Both the position numbers and the translations under genes were made by a program. Positions 39,729-51,600 of a DNA stretch of 64,000 nt are shown here, piece after piece. The DNA lies in contig JAMPIT010000510.1 of assembly GCA_026261815.1 (NCBI GenBank), positions 21,219,882 to 21,283,881 of the forward strand. The letters are read 5' to 3'. Positions within the stretch are counted from its first letter, which is position 1, and the number at the start of each line of letters is the position of its first letter. This DNA is from Monarcha castaneiventris obscurior. Lineage: Eukaryota > Chordata > Aves > Passeriformes > Monarchidae. The notes below the pieces were generated by a model, which had not been told where the DNA came from, ran no database searches, and saw only the letters and a list, made by a program, of their open reading frames with translations.

Positions 39729-42421
39729 CAGGTATAGTTTTCTGAGGCTTTAGAGTCAGTAGAAATGTTCTTTCCCATTTTCCAGCCAAATGCCTGATCT
39801 CAGGAAAGCAAATACAATGTCTTTGGGAATTTGAAGAACTCACCTGGTGTTCTGCAAGTCCTGAAAAATTCTCTCTCTTAGAGCAGGGAAAATAAGAGTT
39901 AAATGTACTTTCACTAGTTGTCTGAAACTGATGAAGTACGTTTTCCACATAATATTTGACACTCTGAGCTGCAAACTGCCTGTGCAGCAGTGTAGGGGCT
40001 GAGTCCATCTACAGCACATGACAATGTCAATAGGACGCAGCATCCAGCAGTGGCACTGGCTGTGTGAGAGCAGTACCCGCACACCTGTATGGCTGGGCAC
40101 AGAGTTGTGGCACAGCTCCCTGTGCCACTGCCCAGCCTGGATGCCGATCCTTGAAGGCAGAGCTGCTGTGGGATAATGGCCACCATATGTTTAAGTGGCT
40201 CTCTAAGACTGGTATCTTCTTACCTTGTAAATTCATTCGGTCACTGCACTGACAGGCATTTTTCTTATTATAACAAGGGTATTTTTGCTGTTTTTCTATT
40301 ACGGTCTCTCTCCAGATGGAATTTTTTCAAAAGTATTGATGTGCTTTCAGAGCACGGTGCTTTGCTTTCCTAGGGTTGGCATGCTTCATGTGCTAAAGTT
40401 CTTTACAAATACAACAGCTCCTACTTCAAAGAAAAGAAAACAGAAATAAGAAAGCCATGAAAAGAGAGATAATACAAAAGCACATCTCTTATTCCAAACA
40501 GCTCCCAGTTCGAGGGGGAAAAATTAGGACAACCCACCTTGACTCTGAGCTGCTCAGCCATTCACAGTGAGGTACCACAAACATTTGTCAGGGCTGGCTA
40601 TGCCAGCACACACTGGACAGGAAGCAAAGAAGAGAGGGGACAAATTAGAGGAAACTGTAATAATAAGTAAGAAGCAACAGTTGCTATCCTCCCCTTTGGG
40701 GGTCTATCATACAAATTCTCCAAGATAACACTAATACAGACCTCTCACCTTATTCTGCGTCTCTCTTTTGGTTGGAATATCTCCTAGGGCCAGGGAAAGG
40801 AAAACCCTGTGACACAATTCTCCAAGTTGCCGTGAGCTTCTCTGGGTGTGTAAGTGGCTCTCGCTGTTAGGGATGTTTTGTTTTCCCTATCGTATTTTCA
40901 ACCCATGCTGCTGATATTAAGAGAGACACAAAACTGGCAGCAACTCCTATTCTCTTTTCTTTTTGACACATTGGTGATAAAGTTTAATGGCAGATGGATA
41001 CTTTCTTCTTTTCTCCTTTGGAATTTCCAGTTTCATTCTTGATAGCCTTGTCACTTGGGCATAAGTGAGATTATCTGCTTTCTATTGCCTAGCCCTGGAT
41101 GCCAAATAGGCATATATGTACTTTCTCATTTTATTTAGCTCACATACCTACTGCTACATCGTTACTATCAAACAATTTTGTAACATTATCAGGAATCTTG
41201 AAAATCTGGATTCGGGAATTACTTTGGCTCTACTGTTGTGTCCACAACATTGCAAATCAGAATTGTAAATTAAAACATAGCCTGAAGTCTAGCTGAACTC
41301 ATCATCATGGTTTAGATGACTTATGTAAAAGCCAGGCCATGCTTACCACAAGAGCTGGATTTTATTGCTTTTTTTATACTTCAACAGCAAAGACTGCTCT
41401 TCCTGGTAACACGAAATAATTCATTCTGATCTGAAACCCCATGTATGGGGTTAGTTAGTTTAAAAACAGTTTGTTTTGTTGCTTGTAGGTTTTTAAACTT
41501 GTAAACAAATCACCTTGGAGTTGAAATCCCTGCATCTTGTCCATTTATCCTAGCAAAGTCACTTCTCAGGCAAAACTCTATTTCCCGCTGCTAAAGCAAT
41601 GCCTTGCTGCCCCCGTGTGAAATTAGTGAGAAGAGCAGCATTACTGAAACTCCACTATGGAGTTTGTGTGTAGAACTGTTGAATTTGAAATCGCAATCCA
41701 TACTGACAGGTTATACCAACACAATTTCCCAGATGAGGATAGTTAGCAGAATATATGAGCTTAACTTTGTAGCATTTGCTTTTGTTCCCACTCTGGTTAT
41801 TAGATACCTTTCCTACTAGTGTACCTGTGGCAAGTATAATTTAAACACCATCACTACATTTAAGGGTCGAAACTGCCACTCCAGTTGTGGTATTGGTTGC
41901 ATAAGCTGGACTGATTTTTATTTCTGTTTAGGGAACATATTTAATATCTACATTTTAAAATACACATGTATTCATAGCAAAAGGCTTTCTTTTAATGGCT
42001 CTCATTTCCTGGAGAATAATTAGATCAAGATGACCCAAGCAAAAAGAAAACACCCACAAAATGAGGCAAAGGACTGTAAAAATAGCTTTGAATGAAGGGA
42101 TATAGAGTTAGCACACTCCTCAGGGGCTGGGCTGTGAATCTGCAGTGGCTGCACCAGCATCGAGCACATCAGTAGGCGCAGCTCAGCTCCTGCTGTGACT
42201 GCTTGCTCTCAGCACACGCTGCAGTGACAGCGGGAATCAGTGCTGGCACCACTCTTATCACAGCCAGCACAGACAGCTCCCGTATCGCCCTTCTGGCTCC
42301 AAAGTGCACTGCTGTCCTGATGATGGGGCTGGGGGACGCAGCTAAAGGGAGGGGAGCGAGTAACAGTATCTCAAAGTACTGGGGGACATTTCCCTACAAA
42401 TTCACGAGAATAGGAGGAAGT

Positions 42422-42459
42422 TAGTACTCAGAAAACGTTCCCCAGTTTTCTGAGTACTA
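42422..42459. repeat. Perfect inverted repeat, 15-bp arms, 8-bp loop
   Basis: The arms TAGTACTCAGAAAAC (42422-42436) and GTTTTCTGAGTACTA (42445-42459) are exact reverse complements around GTTCCCCA. The arm contains CTCAGAAAAC, close to the TTCAGAAAACC block of the satellite monomers that start about 190 bp to the right. Confidence 0.95.
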
Positions 42460-42676
42460 CATTCAGAGCAGAGCTTTAGGAAGCTCGTTAGTGTTGTCCA
42501 ACTACTCAGACAGCCTTGATTAATACAAATGTAAGGCTTTTCTACCTCAAGTCTTAAGAGCATTGATTTTTGGAGCTTTCACTTGCTGCAGACACAACAG
42601 ACTGCTGCACAAAATAAAAAGCCCTGGATACAAAGCTGAGGTGCACATCTTCAATGCTGTTTCTTCAGCTGCGACT

Positions 42677-42698
42677 GGGGTTAGGGTTAGGGCCAGGG
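42677..42698 (+). other. G-quadruplex-type telomeric remnant at array edge
   Basis: GGGG, TTA, GGG, TTA, GGG, CCA, GGG in succession: four G-runs with 3-nt loops, a canonical intramolecular G4 pattern and the most telomere-like stretch in the window. Confidence 0.7.
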
Positions 42699-45600
42699 TT
42701 ACGCCTACGGTAAGGATTCAGAAAACCAAAACCAAGAGCTCCAGGGATACTGACAGTGCAAAAGGACTGCCAAGAGAAGCACGAGTATGCCCCATCCTCG
42801 CTCTCTTTTTGTATTTCTCTTCTGAACTTGCCTCAGCCAAATGCCGAAATTTCCGGCTCGGCCTAGGGTATAGATCAGGGATAGGGTCACACCTAGGGTT
42901 AGGCTTCAGAAAACCACAAAGCCCAGAGCTCCAGGGACAAGAAAAATTCCAAAGACATGCCAAGAGGAGTGCAACACAGCCCCAGTCATCCGCCATCGTT
43001 ATCTTCCTGATTGGCAGTTGCCTCAGCCCAGTGCCCTTTGTCAGGCTCCACCTAGTGCTAGCGTTAGGATTACACCTAGGGTTAGGCTTCAGAAAACGAC
43101 AAAGACCAGAGCTTCAGGGACGAGAAAAATTCCAAAGCCATGCCAAGGGGAGTGCGACACAGCCCCAATCATCCGGAACCCTTATCTTCCTGATCGGCGC
43201 ACATTGCAGCCCAATGCTCTTTTTCAAGCTCCGCCTAGTGCTAGCGTTAGGATTAGGCTTCAGAAAACCATGAAGCCCAGAGCTCAAAGAACAAGAACAA
43301 TTCCAAAAGCATGCCAAGAGGAGTGCAACACAGCCCCAGTCATCCAACATCCTTATCTTTCTGATCAGCGCTCGTTGCACCCCACTGTTCTTTGTCAGGC
43401 TCCGACTAGAGCGAGGCTTAGGGTTACGCCTAGAGTTAGGGTTCAGAAAACCAAAAAGCACAGGGCTGAACGGACAATAAAAATGCGAAAGGCATACCAA
43501 GAGAAATGCAAAACAGCCCCAATTATCCACCGTCCTTATCTTCCTGATCGGCGCTGATTTCCGCGCAGTGCTCGTTCTAAGGCTCCGCATGGTGCGAGGC
43601 TCAGGGTTAAGCCTAGGGTTAGGGTTCAGAAAACTACAAAGCCCAGGGCCCCACAGAGAATAAAAATGCGAACGGCACGGCAAGAAAAATGCAAACAAGC
43701 CCCAATGATCTGACATCCTTATCTTCCTGATCGGCGCACATTTCTGCACAGTACTCTTTCCTAGGCTCCATATAGTGCAAGGTTTAGGGTTAAACCTACT
43801 CTTAGGGTTCGGAAAACCACAAAGACCGCAACGCTATGAACAATAAAAATGCGAAAGGCTTGCCAAGAGAAATGCAAACAAGCCCCAATGATCTGACATC
43901 CTTATCTTCCGGATCGGCGCTCATTTCTGCCCAGTGCTCTTTCTTAGGCTCCCCATAGTGCGAAGTTTAGGGTTACGGCTAGGGTTAGGGTACAGAAAAC
44001 CAAAAATCCCAGAGCTCCAGGGACACGAAAAATGCGAAAGGCATGCCATGAGCACTGCAAAACAGCCCCCGTCATCTGCCATTGTCATGTTCCCAATCGG
44101 ACCTCAATTCCGCCCAGGGCTCTTTCCTAAGCTCCGCATAGTGCGAAGTTTAGGGTCACAGCTATGGTCAGGGTTCAGAAAACCAAAAAGCCCAGAGCTC
44201 CAGGGACACTAAAAATGCGAAAGGCATGCCAGGAGAAATGCAAAACAGCCAAAAAATGCAGCATCCTTATCCTCCGGATCAGACCTCATTTCTGCCCAGT
44301 ACTCTTTCTTAGGCTCCGCATAGTGCGAAATTTAGGGTTACGGCTAGGGTTAGGGTTCAGAAAACCAAAAAGCCCAGTGCTCCAGGGACACTAAAATAGC
44401 GAAAGGCATGCAGGGAGAAATGCAAAACAGCCCCAAATATGCTGCATCCTTATCTTCCTGGTCGGACCTCATTTCTGCCCTGTGCTCTTTCTAAGGCTCC
44501 GCATAGTGCGAAGTTTAGGGTTACGCCTTTGGTTAGGGTTCAGAAAACCAAAAAGCCCAGAGCTCCAGGGACACTAAAAATGCGAAAGGCACGCCAAGAA
44601 AAATGCAAAACAGACCCAGTTATCCACCATCGTCTACATCCTGATTGGACCTCGTTTCTGCCCAGGGCTCTTTCTAAGGCACCGCATAGTGCGAAGTTTA
44701 GGATTACGCCTAGGATTTGGGTTCAGAAAACAAAAAAGCCAAGAGCTCCAGCGACACTAAAAATGTAAAACACATGCCAAGAGAAATGCAAAAGAGCCCT
44801 AAACATGACGCATCCTCACCTTCCCTGTCGGACCTCATATCTGCCCAGTGCTCTTTCTAAGGCTCCGCATATTGCGAAGTTTAGGGTTACGGCTAGGGTT
44901 AGGGTTCAGAAAACCAAAAAGCCCAGAACACCAGGAACACTAAAAATGCGAAAGGCATGCCAAGAGAAATGCAAAACAGACCCAAACATGCGGCATCCTT
45001 ATCTTGCTGATCGGACCTCATTTCTGCCCAGGGCTCTTTCCTCGGCTGCACATGGAGCAAAGTTTAGGGTAATGCCTAGGGTTAGGGTTCAGAAAATCTA
45101 AAAGCCCAGAGATCCAGGGACGCAAAAAATGCAAAAGGCATGCCAAGAGAAATGCAAAACAGCCCCAAACATGCAGCAACCTCATCTTCCAGATCGGACA
45201 TCATTTCTGCCCCATGGTCAATCCAAGACTCTGGATAGTGCGAACTTCAGGGTCACGCCTGGTGTTAGGGTCCAAGAACCAAAAAGCCCAGAAGTCCAGG
45301 GGCACTGAAAATGCGAAAGGTATTCCAAGAGCAAGGCGCGAATGACCCAAACATGCGGCATCCTTATCTTCCCTCTCTGACCTCATGTCTGCCCAGTGCT
45401 CTTTCTTATGCCCCGCATAGTGCGAACTTTAGGGTTAAGCTAAAGGATACGGTTCAGAAAACCAAAACGTCCAGAGCTCCAGGGACACTAAAAATGCGAA
45501 AGGCATGCCAAGAGAAATGCAAAACAGCCCCAAAAATACAGAATTCTTATCTTCCTGATTGGACCTCATATCTACCCAGCGCTCTTGATAAGGCTCCGCA

Positions 45601-48600
45601 TAGTGCGAAGTCTAGGGTTACGGCTCTAGTTAGGGTTCAGAAAACCAAAAAGCCCAGAGGTCCAGGGACACTAAAAGTGCGAAAGGCATGCCAAGAGAAA
45701 TGCAAAACAGCCCCAAAAATGCACAATTCTTTCTTCCTGATTGGACCTCATATCTACCCAGAGCTCTTGATAAGGCTCCGCATAGTGCGAAGTCTAGGGT
45801 TACGGCGAGGGTTAGGGTTCAGAAAACCAAAAAGCCCAGAGCTCCAGGGACACTAAAAATGCGAAAGGCATGCCAAGAGAAATGCAAAACAGCCCCCGTC
45901 ATCTACCATCATCATCTTCCTGATTGGACCTCATTTCTACCCAGCGCTCTTCATAAGGATCCGCATAGTGCGAAGTTTAGGGTTACGGCGAGTTAGGGTT
46001 CAGAAAACCAAAACGCCCAGAGGTCCAGGGACACTAAAAATGCAAAAGGCATGCCAAGAGGAATTCAAAACAGCCCCAAAGAGGCGGCATCCTTATCTTC
46101 CTGATTGGACCGCTTTAGTGCCCAATGATATTTCTAAGGCTCCGCATAGAGCGAGGTCTAGGGTTACAGCGAGGGTTAGGGTTCAGAAAACCAAAAAGCC
46201 CAGAGGTCCAGGGACACTAAAAGTGCGAAAGGCATGCCAAGAGAAATGCAAAACAGCCCCCGTCATCTACCATCATCATCTTCCTGATTGGACCTCATTT
46301 CTACCCAGCGCTCTTGATAAGGCTCCGCATAGTGCGAAGTCTAGGGTTACGGCTCTAGTTAGGGTTCAGAAAACCAAAAAGCCCAGAGCTCCAGGGACAC
46401 TAAAAATGCGAAAGGCATGCCAAGAGAAATGCAAAACAGCCCCCGTCATCTACCATCATCATCTTCCTGATTGGACCTCATTTCTACCCAGCGGTCTCCA
46501 TAAGGCTCCGCATAGTGCGAAGTTTAGGGTTACGGCGAGGGTTAGGGTTCAGAAAACCAAAAAGCCCAGAGCTCCAGGGACACTAAAAGTGCGAAAGGCA
46601 TGCAGAGAGAATCACAAAACAGCCCCAAACATGCGCAATTCTTATCTTCCTGATTGGACCTCAGTTGCGCCCAGTGCTCTTTATTTGGTTCCGCATAGTG
46701 CGAAGTCTAGGGTTACGGCTCTAGTTAGGGTTCAGAAAACCAAAAAGCCCAGAGCTCCAGGGACACTAAAAATGCGAAAGGCATGCCAAGAGGAATTCAA
46801 AACAGCCCCAAACAGGCGGCATCCATATCTTCCTGATTGGACCTCATTTCTGCCCAATGCTATTTCTAAGGCTCCGCATAGTGCGAGGTCTGGGGTTACG
46901 GCAAGGGTTAGGGTTCAGAAAACCAAAAAGCCCAGAGCTCCAGGGACACTAAAAATGCGAAAGGCATGCCAAGAGGAATTCAAAACAGCCCCAAAAAGGC
47001 GGCATCCTTATCTCCCTGATTGGACCGCATTTCTGCCCAATGCTATTTCTAAGGCTCCGCATAGTGCGAGGTCTAGGGTTACGACGAGGGTTAGGGTTCA
47101 GAAAAACAAAAAGCCCAGAGGTCCAGGGACACTAAAAATGCGAAAGGCATGCCAAGAGGAATTCAAAACAGCCCCAAACAGGCGGCATCCTTATCTTCCT
47201 GATTGGACCGCATTTCTGCCCAATGCTATTTCTAAGGCTCCGCATAGTGCGAGGTCTAGGGTTACGGCGAGTGTTAGGGTTCAGAAAACCAAAAAGCCCA
47301 GAGCTCCAGGGACACTAAAAATGCGAAAGGCATGCCAAGAGAAATGCAAAACAGCCCCAAACATGCGCCATCATTATCTTCCTGATTGGACCTCATTTCT
47401 ACCCAGCGCTCTTTATAAGGCTCCGCATAGTGCGAAGTCTAGGGTTACGGCGAGTTTAGGGTTCAGAAAACCAAAAAGCCCAGAGCTCCAGGGACACTAA
47501 AAATGCGAAAGGCATGCCAAGAGAAATGCAAAACAGCCCCCATCATCTACCATCATCATCTTCCTGATTGGACCTCATTTCTGCCCAGCGCTCTTGATAA
47601 GGCTCCGCATAGTGCGAAGTCTAGGGTTACGGCTCTAGTTAGGGTTCAGAAAACCAAAAAGCCCAGAGCTCCAGGGACACTAAAAATGCGAAAGGCATGC
47701 CAAGAGAAATGCAAAACAGCCCCAAACATGCGCAATTCTTATCTTCCTGATTGGACCTCATATCTACCCAGCGCTCTTGATAAGGCTCCGCATAGTGCGA
47801 AGTCTAGGGTTACGGCTCTAGTTAGGGTTCAGAAAACCAAAAAGCCCAGAGCTCCAGGGACACTAAAAATGCAAAAGGCATGCCAAGAGAAATGCAAAAC
47901 AGCCAAAAACAGGCGGCATCCTTATATTCCTGAGTGGACCGCATTTCTGCCAAATGCTATTTCTAAGGCTCCGCATAGTGCGAAGTGTAGGGTTACGGCT
48001 CTAGTTAGGGCTCAGAAAACCAATAAGCCCAGAGGTCCAGGGACACTAAAAGTGCGAAAGGCATGCCAAGAGAAATGCAAAACAGCCCCAAAAATGCATA
48101 ATTCTTATCATCCTGATTGGACCTCATATCTACCAAGCACTCTTGATAAGGCTCCGCATAGTGCGAAGTCTAGGGTTACGGCTCGGGTAAGGGACCAGCA
48201 AACCAAAACGCCCAGAGATCCAGGGACACTAAAAATGCGAAAGGCATGCCAAGAGAAATGCAAAACAGCCCCCGTCATCTACCATCATCATCTTCCTGAT
48301 AAGACCTCATTTCTACCCAGCGCTCTTGATAAGGCTCCCCATAGTGCGAAGTCTAGGGTTACGGCTCTAGTTAGGGTTCAGAAAACCAAAAAGCCCAGAG
48401 CTCCAGGGACACTACAAGTGCGAAAGGCATGCCAAGAGGAAATGCAAAACAGCCCCAAACATGTGCAATTCTTATCTTCCTGGTCGGACCTCAATTGCGC
48501 CCAGTGCTCTTTATTTGGCTCCGCATAGTGCGAAGTTTAGGGTTACGCCTAGGGTTAGGGTTCAGAAAACCAAAAAGCCCAGAGCTCCAGGGACACTAAA

Positions 48601-51600
48601 AGTGCGAAAGGCATGCCAAGAGAAATGCAAAACAGCCCCAGTAATCTGCCATCCTCATCTTCCTGATTGGACCTCATATCTACCCAGCGCTCTTGATAAG
48701 GCTCCACATAGTGCGAAGTCTAGGGTTACGGCTCTAGTTAGGGTTCAGAAAACCAAAAAGCCCAGAGCTCCAGGGACACTAAAATTGCGAAAGGCATGCC
48801 AAGAGAAATGCAAAACAGCCCCCGTCATCTACCATCATCATCTTCCTGATTGGACCTCATTTCTACCCAGTGCTCTTCATAAGGCTCCGCATAGTGCGAA
48901 GTCTAGGGTTACGGCTAGGTTTAGGGTTCAGAAAACCAAAAAGCCCAGAGGTCCAGGGACACTAAAAATGCGAAAGGCATGCCAAGAGAAATGCAAAACA
49001 GCCCCAAAAATGCACCATCCTTATCTTCCTGATTGGACCTCATTTCTACCCAGCGCTCTTGATAAGGCTCCGCATAGTGCGAAGTCTAGGGTTACAACAG
49101 GTTAGGGTTCAGAAAACCAAAAAGCCCAGAGCTCCAGGGACACTAAAAGTGCGAAAGGCATGCCAAGAGAAATGCAAAACAGCCCCCGTCATCTACCATC
49201 ATCATCTTCATGATTAGACCTCATTTCTACCCATCGCTCTCCATAAAGCTCCTCATAGTGCGAAGTCTAGGGTTACGGCCTAGTTAGGGTCCAGAAAAAC
49301 AAAAAGCCCAGAGGTCCAGGGACACCAAAAATGCGAAAGGCATGCCAAGAGAAATGCAAAACAGCCCCAAACAGGCGGCATCCTTATCTCCCTGATTGGA
49401 CCGCATTTCTGCCCAATGCTATTTCTAAGGCTCCGCATAGTGCGAGGTCTAGGGTTACGACGAGTGTTAGGGTTCAGAAAACCAAAAAGCCCAGAGCTCC
49501 AGGGACACTAAAAGTGCGAAAGGCATGCCAAGAGAAATGCAAAACAGCCCCCGTCATCTACCATCATCATCTTCCTGATTGGACCTCATTTCTACCCAGC
49601 GCTCTTGATAAGGCTCCGCATAGTGCGAAGTCTAGGGTTACGGCTCTAGTTAGGGTTCAGAAAACCAAAAAGCCCAGAGCTCCAGGGACACTAAAAATGC
49701 GAAAGGCATGCCAAGAGAAATGCAAAACAGCCCCAAACAGGCGGCATCCTTATCTCCCTGATTGGACCGCGTTTCTGCCCAATGCTATTTCTAAGGCTCC
49801 GCATACTGCGAGGTCTAGGGTTACGGCGAGAGTTAGGGTTCAGAAAACCAAAAAGCCCAGAGCTCCAGGGACACTAAAAATGCGAAAGGCATGCCAAGAG
49901 GAATGCAAAACAGCCCCAAACAGGCGGCACCCTTATCTCCCTGATTGGACCGCATTTCTGCCCAATGCTATTTCTAAAGCTCCGCATAGTGCGAAGTCTA
50001 GGGTTACGGCTCTAGTTAGGGTTCAGAAAACCAAAAAGCCCAGAGCTCCAGGGACACTAAAATGCGAAAGGCATGCCAAGAGAAATGCAAAACAGCCCCA
50101 AACATGCACCATCCTTATCTTCCTGATTGGACCTCATTTCTACCAAGCTCTCTCGATAAGGCTCCGCATAGTGCGAAGTCTAGGCTTACGGCTCTAGTTA
50201 GGGTTCAGAAAACCAAAAAGCCCAGAGCTCCAGGGACACTAAAAATGCGAAAGGCATGCCAAGAGAAATGCAAAACAGCCACGTCTTCTACCATCCTCAT
50301 CTTCCTGATTGGACCTCATTTCTACCCAGCGCTCTTGATAAGGCTCCGCATAGTGCGAAGTCTAGGGTTACGGCTCTAGTTAGGGTTCAGAAAACCAAAA
50401 AGCCCAGAGCTCCAGGGACACTAAAAGTGCGAAAGCCATGCCAAGAGAAATTCAAAACAGCCCCAAACATGCGCCATCCTTATCTTCCTGATTGGACCTC
50501 ATTTCTGCCCATCGCTCTTGATAAGGCTCCGCATAGTGCGAAGTCTAGGGTTACGGCTCTAGTTAGGGTTCAGAAAAACATAAAGCCCAGAGCTCCAGGG
50601 ACACTAAAAATGCAAAAGGCATGCCAAGAGGAATGCAAAACAGCCCCAAACAGGCGGCACCCTTATCTCCCTGATTAGACCGCATTTCTGCCCAATGCTA
50701 TTTCTAAGGCTCCGCATAGTGCGAAGTTTAGGGTTACGGCTCTAGCTAGGGTTCAGAAAACCAAAAAGCCCAGAGGTCCAGGGACACTAAAAATGCCAAA
50801 GGCATGCCAAGAGAAATGCAAAAACAGCCCCAAAAATGCACAATTCTTACCTTCCTGATTGGACCTCATATCTACCAAGCACTCTTGATAAGGCTCCGCA
50901 TAGTGCGAAGTGTAGGGTTACGGCTCGGTTAAGGGTCCAGCAAACCAAAACGCCCAGAGGTCCAGGGACACTAAAAATGCAAAAGGCATGTCAAGAGAAA
51001 TGCAAAACTGCCCCCGTCTTCTACCATCATCATCTTCCTGATTGGACGTCATTTCTACCCAGCGCTCTTGATAAGGCTCCGCATAGTGCGAAGTTTAGGG
51101 TTACGGCTCTAGTTAGGGTTCAGAAAACCAAAAAGCCCAGAGCTCCAGGGACACTAAAAGTGCGAAAGCCATGCCAAGAGGAATTCAAAACAGCCCCAAA
51201 CGTGCTATACTTATCTTCCTGGTCGGACCTCAATTGCGCCCAGTGCTCTTTATTTGGCTCCGCATAGTGCGAACTCTGGGTTACGGCTCTGGTTAGGGTT
51301 CAGATAACCAAAAAGCCCAGAGCTCCAGGGACACTAAAAATGCGAAAGGCATGCCAAGAGAAATGCAAAACAGCCCCCGTCATCTACCATCATCATCTTC
51401 CTTATTGTACCGCATTTCTACCCAGCGCTCTTGATAAAGCTCCGCATAGTGCGAAGTCTAGGGTTACGGCTCTAGTTAGGGTTCAGAAAACCAAAAAGCC
51501 CATAGCAGCAGGGACACTAAAAGTGTGAAAGGCATGCCAAGAGAAATGCAAAACAGCCCCCGTCCTCTACCATCATCATCCTCCTTAATGGATCTCATTC

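Larger units (their letters stand above)
37851..42649. other. Intergenic region between SHISA2 promoter and satellite array
   Basis: AT-rich DNA with no recognised gene. The open frames are short and without family resemblance. It contains a TAC microsatellite at about 39713-39728 and a perfect inverted repeat at 42422-42459, about 190 bp before the satellite begins. Upstream enhancers of SHISA2 could lie here but none can be demonstrated. Confidence 0.7.

Noticed and set aside
45968..47500. 510-codon open frame as a repeat-protein gene
   Set aside because: It is made of satellite monomers, the same frame is broken by indels elsewhere in the array, and no promoter, splice sites or start context are evident; kept as a finding rather than a gene.
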